The notes under the pieces: generated by a model
The model's input: the letters and a program-made list of their open reading frames with translations, nothing else
Database searches by the model: none
What the model was told of the DNA's origin: nothing
Program-made: the position numbers and the translations under genes
Shown here: piece after piece, positions 6,649 through 14,424 of the stretch
Numbering within the stretch: position 1 is the first letter of the stretch
Layout of the letters: each line of letters begins with the position of its first letter
NCBI GenBank assembly: GCA_031279965.1
Contig: JAITHM010000051.1
Coordinates: 1-19,342 of the forward strand
Direction of reading: 5' to 3'
Source: Spirochaetaceae bacterium
GTDB taxonomy: Bacteria > Spirochaetota > Spirochaetia > Treponematales > Breznakiellaceae
Length of the DNA: 19,342 nt

Positions 6649-9156
6649 TTAATCAGCGTTGTAGGATACATCTGCAAGAACATTATCTTCAACGACAGGC
6701 GTTTCTTGTTCGTTATCATCAAGCGGCATCTCTACAACAGAGAATACCCGCAATGGAGCTATTTTGCCTTTTACACTGAGGTTGGGCATCTCCTTCACAG
6801 TTGTTTTGTCTTTGACAAGATTCCATGTTGCTTCGGAAATCAGCATATCTGTATCAAAAACATCATTTGCCCCTTCTAGACGGGCGGCAAGGTTAACTGT
6901 ATCACCAATAACTGTATACTCCATGCGCTGCTCACTGCCCATTTGTCCAGCAACAACATTCCCTGAATTGATGCCGCAGCCAATTTTGATACGCGGCGCA
7001 TAGCCCCAGAAACGGTGTTGAAGCCGGTCGTTAAATACAACAAGATTCGAACGCATCATCAACATGGAGCGGATGCAGTTTAGCGCATTTTGCCGGGGTG
7101 TTGTGTCGCTGCCTGTTGAGCCCCAAACAGCCATGATAACGACGCCGCCCTGTGTTAAGAATTTATCAACGATTCCTCCGGTTTTGGTAACACAGGGAAC
7201 CATAAGTTCGAGATACTCATTGACAAAGCTTACGATTTGCTGAGCGCTCATGTTATGAGACAGCTCACTAAAATCTCGTATCAGAACAAAGCATACCGTG
7301 ATGTTTTTATTGATGCCGCCGCGGTAAAGCTTGCCAAGCCGCGCTAATTCGACAACAGCTTTGTTGGTAAATTTTTCAAAATTTTCAAGGCCAAGTCCCA
7401 TGCCAATAAAACTACGGGTAAGCACACCAATCTCATCGTGGCTTTTGTGGGTAAGATCCAATTGATAATGGCCATTTTCAATATGCTGCGCCGCAGTTGT
7501 AAGTGCACGTAGCGGCCTGCCTATCGTACTGGCAAAAATGCTAATAATGATAATAGACAAAATAAGAACAAAAATACTGATAACAATATTTCGCTGTGTT
7601 GTAGCAATAATTCCTGCAAAAACATCACTGCGTTTTATGATTGTGATAAGCACACTGTTCCCAATAGAAAGCCGCTGATATACGCCAAAGTATTCAATGC
7701 CGGTTTCATCAACGTAAATTGTTTGTGTTCCGCGGGCGGCGGACGAAAGGGCATTTTCAATAAAAGGAATCTTCCCAAAATTTGCCGCGCCCATTACAAA
7801 AGATTTTTCAGGATGCATCAGTACTTCAGCATTATCATTAATCAAGAATGAAATATTTGCGCTATTTCCAAGTATATCATCCAGATCTTCCTGCGAGAAA
7901 AAAACTGCCGCACAATAATTGCTGGGCATATTTGTGTTAACAGTGATTGTTACCGGCAGAAGCATGGCGAGTTGGGGCGTTCCAAAAACAGGCGACACAT
8001 TACGTAAGATTGTTTCACCGGCACGAGAACGCTGTACAATCTCCTGTTCGCCTGAAAGCCACGAACTTATCGTGGAAACAGGCAGTGTTTGACTTGCCGG
8101 CATAATATACCGCATTTCACCTTCCGGCGGCACAAGGACAACAGCGGAAATAATGGGATTGTGCTGAAAAAAGAAACCTGTCAGATCATCGGCAGTCATC
8201 ATTGAATGTAAATCAATAATCGCCACTGTATTTAAAAATGATGCAACAGCGGAACGGATATTACGCAGCTCATTATTCATTGATTCGGCATTACGCCGGT
8301 TAATGCTAAAATTATTTACTTCGGCGGTGAGCTGCACATCTGAACTAACAAGCACGGAGACAAGCGCAGTAACAGTACCAAGTGATACAAGCAGCAGCAC
8401 AGAAACAATTGCAACAAGTTTAAATTTTATCGGGTATTTTATATGCGGCATGGCCGCACGAGCCCGCGCTTTTTTCTCCGGAGTTTGCCGCGGAGCTTTT
8501 TCCACAGCAGGGGCTTCAGGAGCGGAAATGTCAGATAATGCTTCTGGGGAATTTATTTTGTCTGAGTCTGCATCAGATCTGACTTCGGCGCTGAGTTCAA
8601 GCTCCGAAGCGGCTTCGGTTTCGGGCATGAATGTAGCGCCAACTTCAAACACGATTTCGGGTTCAACTTCGGCTATGAGCTCAGATTCAGATGCAGCTTC
8701 GGGTATGAGCACGGCTTCCTGCTCAAGGGCAAGGCCGGCGTCTGTGGCGGGGATTTCAGCTATATCTTCCGGTGGCAATTCCTCGTGAACTTCCAGAACC
8801 TGTTCTTCAAAGTCTATCTTGTCTTGAACGCCGCTGTCAGATTCATCAGAAAATCCAAGCGTTACTTCAATTTCTTCATTGTTTTCGTAAACTGATTGTT
8901 TCCGCCGGTATTTTCCGATGCGTGAAACAACGCGCGAATGAGTCCTGCGCACTTCAGAAAGAGGAACTTTGACGCCATCATCTTTCAATGAAGCTGACCG
9001 CAGCATTTCAAGACGATTTAGCAACAGCATACGTGCCTTCCGGTCTGTCGCAGCATTGGTTGACCGCAACATTTCAAGACGGTTTAGTAACAGCGTATGC
9101 CGTTCTTTATATTCTTCTTCCCACGAAGGTTTTTGCAATTCTGCTGCCACGGGCAC
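6649..9156 (-). CDS. Two-TM receptor with HAMP and class III nucleotide cyclase-like domain
   Basis: An 835-residue protein. Residues 1-60 are helical with a duplicated LLLNRLEMLRS. About 75-235 are acidic, Ala/Glu/Ser/Pro-rich and low complexity. TM1 is near 244-270, an extracytoplasmic Cache-like sensor runs to about 520, TM2 is near 521-543, then HAMP (about 545-600) and a cyclase domain (about 615-800). Kept are Lys665 and Thr748 (class IIIb adenine recognition) and Asn755 and Arg759 (transition state). Missing are both metal-binding aspartates: the DIRGF motif reads LIRDF (Leu625), and no acidic residue lies between Lys665 and Gly679. It may be a pseudocyclase or an atypical enzyme. The GTG at 9156 is an uncertain start, with a GTG at 9150 as alternative; the ribosome binding site is weak (GGAAG). 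Confidence 0.85.
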   Translation of the reverse strand: MPVAAELQKPSWEEEYKERHTLLLNRLEMLRSTNAATDRKARMLLLNRLEMLRSASLKDDGVKVPLSEVRRTHSRVVSRIGKYRRKQSVYENNEEIEVTLGFSDESDSGVQDKIDFEEQVLEVHEELPPEDIAEIPATDAGLALEQEAVLIPEAASESELIAEVEPEIVFEVGATFMPETEAASELELSAEVRSDADSDKINSPEALSDISAPEAPAVEKAPRQTPEKKARARAAMPHIKYPIKFKLVAIVSVLLLVSLGTVTALVSVLVSSDVQLTAEVNNFSINRRNAESMNNELRNIRSAVASFLNTVAIIDLHSMMTADDLTGFFFQHNPIISAVVLVPPEGEMRYIMPASQTLPVSTISSWLSGEQEIVQRSRAGETILRNVSPVFGTPQLAMLLPVTITVNTNMPSNYCAAVFFSQEDLDDILGNSANISFLINDNAEVLMHPEKSFVMGAANFGKIPFIENALSSAARGTQTIYVDETGIEYFGVYQRLSIGNSVLITIIKRSDVFAGIIATTQRNIVISIFVLILSIIIISIFASTIGRPLRALTTAAQHIENGHYQLDLTHKSHDEIGVLTRSFIGMGLGLENFEKFTNKAVVELARLGKLYRGGINKNITVCFVLIRDFSELSHNMSAQQIVSFVNEYLELMVPCVTKTGGIVDKFLTQGGVVIMAVWGSTGSDTTPRQNALNCIRSMLMMRSNLVVFNDRLQHRFWGYAPRIKIGCGINSGNVVAGQMGSEQRMEYTVIGDTVNLAARLEGANDVFDTDMLISEATWNLVKDKTTVKEMPNLSVKGKIAPLRVFSVVEMPLDDNEQETPVVEDNVLADVSYNAD
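8995..9093 (-). repeat. Duplicated 33-base segment encoding LLLNRLEMLRS twice
   Basis: Copies at 9061-9093 and 8995-9027, 66 bases apart, encode identical 11-residue peptides (residues 22-32 and 44-54 of the cyclase-like protein). The DNA copies differ at three positions, all synonymous, so the peptide rather than the DNA seems to be conserved. Confidence 0.9.
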
Positions 9157-9219
9157 TCACTTTCTTCCAGTTCAGATTGACATATTCAAGCCAACATCCT
9201 GAATACGCCATTTTTTATA

Positions 9220-9248
9220 AGCATACCTAGTACTCACAATATCGGCAA
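9220..9248 (-). promoter_or_regulatory. Candidate promoter of the cyclase-like gene with palindrome over -35
   Basis: On the - strand TTGCCG (9248-9243), a 17-base spacer and TATGCT (9225-9220) form a moderate promoter about 64 bases before the GTG at 9156. The 13-base palindrome GGCAAT-T-ATTGCC (9244-9256) overlaps the -35 box and could be an operator. It lies in the 164-base gap after ccdA, where I see no convincing terminator. Confidence 0.4.
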
Positions 9249-9320
9249 TTATTGCCCGTTAACCCTCAAAACAGGAAGGCACCGCAGGCCGCCGCGCCTA
9301 AAAGTGTTATCAGCATTGCC

Positions 9321-10346
9321 TTAAATGCCGGTGAAGCTGAACCATTGCGCAAGGATGTTTGCGCAGTTTAAAAATCCTGTGCCGTTAGCAGCGGCAAGGA
9401 TAAACATTAGCCCTGACCAGCACGTTGAAGCAATTGAAATTCGCCGCCTGCGAATACCTTTGACAATAAGTGGTATGACGGCGAACAGCAAAAACAGCAG
9501 TGCCGGAATAAGCCGAACGCTCAGTGTATCGCCCAATGCCCAGGTGCCAAGAAAAACACTGGCTTTTTGAAACATTATGTTGAATACAAAAAATCTGCCG
9601 GCAAGCATCAAAACGCCTACTGCAATAAGAAAGATGCCGCTTACTACGCGAAGCAGCGGCATTATGTTTCGCATACGGCTTAACATATCCATACATGCGC
9701 CCCAAAAAAGACTTGCCAAAAGAAACGGCAATCCTAATCCAAGCGAATACACCGCAAGATACAGGGCAGAGAGCGTCATTGTACCGCTTTGACTTGCCAT
9801 AAGGAGTATACTGCCCAAAAAGGCGCCGACACAGGGCGTCCATCCTGCTCCAAAGGCAAGCCCGACAAGAAATGCGCCTCCAAACCCGCGGGGACGGCGT
9901 GACGGATGAACAATTGAAGTGCGTCGTGCCGAAAGTATTGAATGACGCGGTGTACAGGTTGCGCAGTGTCCGCTGTCGTCATATTTAAGAAACGGCAAAA
10001 AATTAAAAAGCGTATTCACGCCAAGCAGGATGATAATGCTGCCTGCAATGCGGTTTATAATGCGGCCAATCCCGCCAGCACCTACCGACAAAATGCCGTA
10101 GATAACAATACTCAGAATAACAAAAACCACACTAAAACCAAGCACAAAAAACAGTGTCGAAACAAGCAAATGCCGGTCTTCTTTGGTAAAACTTAACAGA
10201 GTTTTTCGCTGAACGACCGCTTCCATGCCGGCCTTGTTCCCGCTGATAAATACAAGATAACTTGAAAGCAGCGGCAGTACGCACGGCGATACAAACGAAA
10301 GAAAGCCGGCGGCAAAGGCTGTAATAAGTGAGATATTAGCGTCCAT
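9321..10346 (-). CDS. ccdA: CcdA/DsbD-type membrane thiol-electron transporter
   Basis: A 341-residue polytopic protein that would carry reducing equivalents from cytoplasmic thioredoxin to periplasmic thiol proteins. The paired helix cysteines are clear: Cys22 in SFVSPCVLPLLSSYL and Cys172 in GAGWTPCVGAFLGS, both with the family's preceding proline. It is longer than typical CcdA (about 220-250 residues) because of a loop of about 40 residues after the third helix, which contains C128-A-T-C131, and an additional C-terminal membrane segment. I use the ATG at 10346; a TTG at 10364 is possible but lies deep inside tlpA. The start overlaps the tlpA stop by 11 bases, so the two are translationally coupled. 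Together they form a periplasmic reductive pathway, with TlpA as the likely electron acceptor. Confidence 0.9.
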   Translation of the reverse strand: MDANISLITAFAAGFLSFVSPCVLPLLSSYLVFISGNKAGMEAVVQRKTLLSFTKEDRHLLVSTLFFVLGFSVVFVILSIVIYGILSVGAGGIGRIINRIAGSIIILLGVNTLFNFLPFLKYDDSGHCATCTPRHSILSARRTSIVHPSRRPRGFGGAFLVGLAFGAGWTPCVGAFLGSILLMASQSGTMTLSALYLAVYSLGLGLPFLLASLFWGACMDMLSRMRNIMPLLRVVSGIFLIAVGVLMLAGRFFVFNIMFQKASVFLGTWALGDTLSVRLIPALLFLLFAVIPLIVKGIRRRRISIASTCWSGLMFILAAANGTGFLNCANILAQWFSFTGI

Positions 10347-10899
10347 ATTGTAACAAAGCCTCAAAAGCGTCCGTTATTGCCGGTGTATTCCAATTCTTGC
10401 TCCCTACCACATGCGAGACTATCCTCCCTTCGCGGTCGATGATAAAAGTCGCCGGTATTCCCTGCACCCCATACTGATTGCTTACCTGTCCGGTTGAATC
10501 CAACAGGGCGGGAAAGCTGAGTTTGTTATCCCGCATAAATTTGGCGACTTCTGCGGAATTTTCCATTACATCACAGGCAATCATCTCTAGCCCTTTACCG
10601 TGGAAACGGCGGTATAACACCTCCATTGACGGCATTTCGGCGCGGCACGGCGGACACCAAGTTGCCCAAAAATTAAGGAACACAACCTTGCCTTTAAGCT
10701 GATGAAGCGTTAGAGTTTCGCCGCTCAATGTTTTAAGCGTCCAATTTGCGGGAATGCGGTTTTCATTGACCGTAGGAAGCCCCGCTTTGGTAAATACAAT
10801 TCTTATGGTTTTAGATAAGTACGCCGGTTCTGCATGGACAACATAAGGAAGACAAAGCGCACAACTGAATAATATATATTTTCTAAAAGAAAACTTCAT
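10336..10899 (-). CDS. tlpA: Periplasmic TlpA/ResA-type thioredoxin
   Basis: A 187-residue exported thiol-disulfide oxidoreductase. It has an N-terminal signal peptide (basic start, hydrophobic core, VHA-E cleavage near residue 23), then a TlpA-type thioredoxin fold with the active site W-C82-P-P-C85 in FLNFWATWCPPCRAEMPS and the cis-proline loop GIPATFIID. The first cysteine-rich stretch (CALC) is in the signal peptide. A strong GGAGGAG (10904-10910) precedes the ATG. It overlaps ccdA, its probable reductant source. No cytochrome c gene is in view, so the substrate could be other periplasmic thiols. The 86-base gap upstream may hold a promoter (TTGAAT, 18 bases, CATAAT), which is only moderately convincing. 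Confidence 0.92.
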   Translation of the reverse strand: MKFSFRKYILFSCALCLPYVVHAEPAYLSKTIRIVFTKAGLPTVNENRIPANWTLKTLSGETLTLHQLKGKVVFLNFWATWCPPCRAEMPSMEVLYRRFHGKGLEMIACDVMENSAEVAKFMRDNKLSFPALLDSTGQVSNQYGVQGIPATFIIDREGRIVSHVVGSKNWNTPAITDAFEALLQYGR

Positions 10900-10985
10900 A
10901 AATCTCCTCCATAAACTTATTATGGTAGCGTTATAATACTAAATTCAAGAACAAGAAACTGAGACCTATCCTGTTTTGGGTAAGT

Positions 10986-12482
10986 TCAGTTGCCGGCGGT
11001 AACGGCTTTACTGATTCGGCGGCGGCGGCGATAAAAAGCAAAGGGGGCGTAGAGGCCAAGCGCGAAGACCGCCGCTGCTGCACTTCCTGCAAAGCCTGTG
11101 TGCGCAAGGGGAGCACGCTGAACATGAGGATGTTTAAGATAGTTTACTAGCGGGGCAAGCTTCCATTCCGGCGTTTCATGAAAATCAGCGCTGTCAGGGA
11201 AACCTAAATTTGTTCGTGCCGCAGGTTCGTGTGATGAAATCAGGGAATTTTCCCCTCTTGAATAATGAAGATATTCATGAGCGTCATCTTCCGAAGCGCC
11301 CAGCTTTCGATAGGCAAAGTCACGCTGAAACTCAATATGCCGCTGATAGTCTTCCTGTGCGGGTACGTTGCTGGAAGAAACCACGCCTGCCGGAAGAACA
11401 GTCTCTGGCATACCGCCGCCCGATACTACCGGCACGATCAATGCGGCGCACATTGCCCCAAGAAAAGGCAGCGGCAGTGTGGGGAATTTGTGGGCGGTAC
11501 AGCGTATCGGGATAAACACAAAACGTGCATGATCAGCTAAAGGCCCTTGAGCCGCTTCGCAGACAGCAAGGCCGCACGTACAAAGCATGAAACATAAAAA
11601 CGCCGGTGCAAAAACAGAAACCGGAATGGCGGCGGCGGCGCAGATTCCCCCGTAAAGCACCGTCAGTACGCCAAGCTTTATTGTTTCGGGGGCAAGCTCG
11701 CGGATGAAGCTGACAAGCGTGTCCCTGTTGAACAACACGGTAAGACTGCGCACTTTAATCTTAACGCCGGGACACAGTCCGGTAAAGAACCGCAATAAAG
11801 GAACACGCACCGTCTGGAAAAATGCCAAAAGCACGGCACAGGCGGCAAGCCCGCCCGCGCCGTTTCGCGCAAAAAGAGCAAACGACGGGATAAGCGAAAG
11901 CGCACACCAAAATAAAAATTTATCATTGCTAAGTGCGGCAATTTTCCGCGCAAGAAGGATAAACACACAGCAGGCAAGCGCAAAAATTATCATTGATTGG
12001 GTTGTATTGTACTGAACATCAGCGGCGGCAAGTTTTACCGGCATACCAGAAAGCACAGTTTTGATACGTTCATCCGGGGGGGGCATACCGAAACTGCTCA
12101 GCTCTCTGGCAGGAATAAAAATACGGCGGGTACCGTTGCCCAGAAAAAGTGCGCGGGCTTTTTCTGCATATCCGTCATTGCGCGGGTCATACGATTCAAC
12201 ACGCGCGGTATATTCATCAAGCGGTATTTCTTCAACAGCGGAAAATTCATTCAGAAATGCCGTCTGATTTGACGCGGCAAAGAAATTATTTATGCCGGCG
12301 TGTGTAAGTTTGGCGCATACTTCGGCTTCATCAAGTGATTCATCAAAAGTAAGGATTGCATAACCTGTAAAACTTGTTTGCGGCAAAACCGCCCCTTCCA
12401 CCGGTACAAAGAATAGTACAGGCGGTATGAGTGCAAGAACAATTGACAGAATACGCTGTGACGCGGGCAGTTTTCGAAACAT
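10986..12482 (-). CDS. Orphan polytopic membrane protein of unknown function
   Basis: A 498-residue protein I do not recognise. An N-terminal membrane segment or uncleaved signal (about 8-30) is followed by a soluble, probably extracytoplasmic region of about 135 residues, a cluster of about six to seven hydrophobic segments (about 170-365), a second charged soluble stretch (QEDYQRHIEFQRDFAYRK and following), and a last membrane segment before a basic tail RRRRR. The soluble region contains PPPDE, encoded by eight consecutive C (12076-12083 on the + strand as G). No Shine-Dalgarno precedes the ATG at 12482; an extended -10 lies 6 bases upstream, predicting a leaderless mRNA. It sits between an LTD-like lipoprotein and tlpA-ccdA, so an envelope role is likely but not demonstrable. 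Confidence 0.7.
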   Translation of the reverse strand: MFRKLPASQRILSIVLALIPPVLFFVPVEGAVLPQTSFTGYAILTFDESLDEAEVCAKLTHAGINNFFAASNQTAFLNEFSAVEEIPLDEYTARVESYDPRNDGYAEKARALFLGNGTRRIFIPARELSSFGMPPPDERIKTVLSGMPVKLAAADVQYNTTQSMIIFALACCVFILLARKIAALSNDKFLFWCALSLIPSFALFARNGAGGLAACAVLLAFFQTVRVPLLRFFTGLCPGVKIKVRSLTVLFNRDTLVSFIRELAPETIKLGVLTVLYGGICAAAAIPVSVFAPAFLCFMLCTCGLAVCEAAQGPLADHARFVFIPIRCTAHKFPTLPLPFLGAMCAALIVPVVSGGGMPETVLPAGVVSSSNVPAQEDYQRHIEFQRDFAYRKLGASEDDAHEYLHYSRGENSLISSHEPAARTNLGFPDSADFHETPEWKLAPLVNYLKHPHVQRAPLAHTGFAGSAAAAVFALGLYAPFAFYRRRRRISKAVTAGN

Positions 12483-12488
12483 GGAAAC

Positions 12489-12517
12489 AGTATAACAAAG
12501 GAACTCCCGCGTAAAAA
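12489..12517 (-). promoter_or_regulatory. Extended -10 promoter of the orphan membrane protein, predicted leaderless
   Basis: On the - strand TATACT (12494-12489) is preceded by TG one base away (TGTTATACT, an extended -10) and followed after exactly 6 bases by the ATG at 12482. The -35 region (TTTTTA at 12517-12512, 17-base spacing) is poor, which an extended -10 can compensate. Confidence 0.6.
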
Positions 12518-12533
12518 GAGGCAGCCGTGCGCT

Positions 12534-13568
12534 TTACGGTACGTAACGTTCAGGATCGTTTTTTGCACCGGGTGTTGCGCCGCTTTTTTTACAGATATAC
12601 CAGTCACTCTGGGTATTTGAATCTTTGTAATCTTCGTCGCGGCACAGTGTTCGTGTTCCTGAGTTTCCTTTGGTGATTGCCGCATCATCCCATTGCGGCG
12701 TACGGACGGCGATACCATCTTTATTAAGCCACTGCCCCTGCTTTGCCAAAAGTTCCGCTGCTTTGCCAATTTCTTTGTTCTTTTTCCATACGGCATCAGC
12801 AGTATTCTTGTCATCAATTTCACAAAGCACTACGCCTTCAATTATTTTGCTGTCCTGATCCATAAGATAGATAACATCCGTATTATGCAGCAATTTCTTT
12901 TTTATGGGCAGCCAAAGGTCGCGGACAGTTTTAGGACATTCATTTTTAAGTGATGATGAAAGCGTCAAATCTTTTCCAAGTTCGTCAACGGCGGTATCAA
13001 CATCAAGTGTTCTCATGTGCAGGATGATATATTCACCGGCGGTAACTTCAACAGGCGGAAATTCATAAACCGGCGAAAAAGGATCTGCACTGACGATAAA
13101 AAGCCGCAAAGCCCCCAAGTTGCCTGCTTCAAGCACCTTGAATTCGATAAATTCTGATTTCTGGTCTCCGTAGGAAAATTTAATTTCGTTGATAACGAGG
13201 CGCGGCACCCGGTCGTTGCGCGTTCTAAATGGAACAATAACTTCCAAGGTATTTCCATCTGGATCTTCAACAAGAATATCAGCTATGAATCTTTCGCCGC
13301 CTGAACGATCCTGCTTCATCATCAAAGAAACTGCATTTCCTTCTGAAAGCGGTTCAAGATCAGCTTCCGGCTGCAAGCGCGCCGATAGAACCTGTACATC
13401 AGTAGAAAAATAAAAATCGATCTGCTTACCAGACACAACTTTATATCCTGAATACAACGGAATAGACGCGCTTCCTCCAAGCAAGTTGTCAAGCGCACTA
13501 TCATCACTGCACGAAAGCGTGACCACAAGCGCGAAAACCGCGCATACAGTATTTTTAATTTGCTTCAT
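12534..13568 (-). CDS. Lipoprotein with lamin-tail-like (LTD) domain
   Basis: A 344-residue exported protein. The N-terminus MKQIKNTVCAVF... ends in the relaxed, spirochaete-style lipobox TLSC with Cys20 as the lipidated residue, followed by SDDS. The central region begins RLVINEIKFSYGDQKSEFIEF, the characteristic opening of bacterial LTD beta-sandwich domains (INEI followed by EFIE), and continues through EYIILHMRTLD. The C-terminal part contains two cysteines (TLCRDED, YICKKSG) and a GATPGAKND segment typical of LTD ends. I use the ATG at 13568 because GGAGG lies 5 bases upstream; the frame extends a few codons further to 13586. LTD domains in bacteria occur in surface nucleases and adhesins, but no catalytic domain is visible here. 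Function unknown. Confidence 0.7.
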   Translation of the reverse strand: MKQIKNTVCAVFALVVTLSCSDDSALDNLLGGSASIPLYSGYKVVSGKQIDFYFSTDVQVLSARLQPEADLEPLSEGNAVSLMMKQDRSGGERFIADILVEDPDGNTLEVIVPFRTRNDRVPRLVINEIKFSYGDQKSEFIEFKVLEAGNLGALRLFIVSADPFSPVYEFPPVEVTAGEYIILHMRTLDVDTAVDELGKDLTLSSSLKNECPKTVRDLWLPIKKKLLHNTDVIYLMDQDSKIIEGVVLCEIDDKNTADAVWKKNKEIGKAAELLAKQGQWLNKDGIAVRTPQWDDAAITKGNSGTRTLCRDEDYKDSNTQSDWYICKKSGATPGAKNDPERYVP

Positions 13569-13634
13569 AAAAGCCTCCATAACCACGTTTAATGAGGCAA
13601 AGAAGTATGACGCTTGATAAGAACACCAAAAACT

Positions 13635-13648
13635 ATGACATTTGTCAT
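13635..13648. promoter_or_regulatory. Inverted repeat ATGACA-TT-TGTCAT, possible operator
   Basis: Perfect 6-base arms around 2 bases. It overlaps the stop codon of the glycosylase-like gene and lies about 70 bases before the LTD lipoprotein ATG, just upstream of its likely promoter region. No T-run follows, so it is not a terminator. A binding protein cannot be named. Confidence 0.35.
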
Positions 13649-14403
13649 GATGGATGAGCCGCGTAAAACGGCTGCAAGATCCGGGTGCGGTATGCAGCGC
13701 CGATACGGGTAAGTGCGGACACAGTTGATTCCCGGGGAAGGCGCTGTTTGTTAAGGTCTATTGAAAATTGATTCATTGAAAAATGCCGGTAAAAGAATAC
13801 ATCATCTGCGTTAATTTTGCCGTGGCCGACAAGTGCGGCAAGCTCTGCGGTATATGCGGCGAAGATGCCGTTTTTGCGCATTTCAGAATAACCAATAACC
13901 CAAACAGGTATGCGGAGCGCGGTATAAAATTCACTAAGCAAATGCGCCATCTTTTTTTGCGAATCTATAACAGCATTATGTATTGAAGGGGGGCCTGATA
14001 TACTCCGCAATTCAACCGTGCGCGGCGTGTGGATCGGTGTTTTATTCAAAATGATAACATTCTTTCTTAAATCAAAATTCAGGCTTTGTTCGCGCGCAAA
14101 AAAATGTTCTGCTATTTTTCCCGAAGGGCCGACAAGATAGCGGCGCAGGGCTGAGCTTTGTTCGCGGCGCCCCGGATTATCTGCAACAAGAATTAACGCC
14201 GGCGCATCATTCCGGCTTATATCGTCAAGTGCAGTATTATACACAACAGGCGTATCAATCGTATAATATGCCCCGCCGCGCTCCGCGACAAGCCGTTCCT
14301 GTTCAATCCGTAATTCGGGAAGGCTTTTTGAGAGTTCGGCACAGAGCGCGCGAAAATGCTCCCGTGCAGCACAAAACCCCTCCCATTCCGCAGTAGTCAT
14401 CAT
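13645..14403 (-). CDS. Uracil-DNA-glycosylase-superfamily-like protein
   Basis: A 252-residue protein with a segment VADNPGRREQ (Asp75-Asn-Pro-Gly78) followed by YLVGPSGKIAEHFF. This resembles the GxxPG...G.sGk motif of the uracil-DNA glycosylase superfamily. Further on are VIILNKTPIHTPR and, near the C-terminus, H207-F-S-M-N-Q where family members usually carry HPS. Only two cysteines are present, both near the N-terminus, so the iron-sulfur cluster of family 4/5 enzymes is absent. DNA repair is possible, but the altered motif makes catalysis uncertain. Two successive ATGs (14403, 14400) follow a short AGG. It starts 21 bases after hpf and is probably the last gene of the symporter-argD-hpf unit. 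Confidence 0.55.
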   Translation of the reverse strand: MMTTAEWEGFCAAREHFRALCAELSKSLPELRIEQERLVAERGGAYYTIDTPVVYNTALDDISRNDAPALILVADNPGRREQSSALRRYLVGPSGKIAEHFFAREQSLNFDLRKNVIILNKTPIHTPRTVELRSISGPPSIHNAVIDSQKKMAHLLSEFYTALRIPVWVIGYSEMRKNGIFAAYTAELAALVGHGKINADDVFFYRHFSMNQFSIDLNKQRLPRESTVSALTRIGAAYRTRILQPFYAAHPS

Positions 14404-14424
14404 ACCTGTGGCATTATCAGCGCC

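Noticed and set aside
6606..6722. N-terminal extension of the flavin-binding protein to 6722
   Set aside because: It would overlap the cyclase coding sequence, whereas a good AGGAG 6 bases before the TTG at 6605 fixes a shorter, family-like start.
8560..8740. Degenerate repeats in the acidic Ala/Glu/Ser region of the cyclase-like gene as a CRISPR-like or tandem array
   Set aside because: The units are irregular in length and sequence and are explained by a low-complexity protein linker.
9244..9256. GGCAATTATTGCC palindrome as a terminator for ccdA
   Set aside because: The stem is short and AT-rich and no T-run follows on the - strand; an operator is more plausible.
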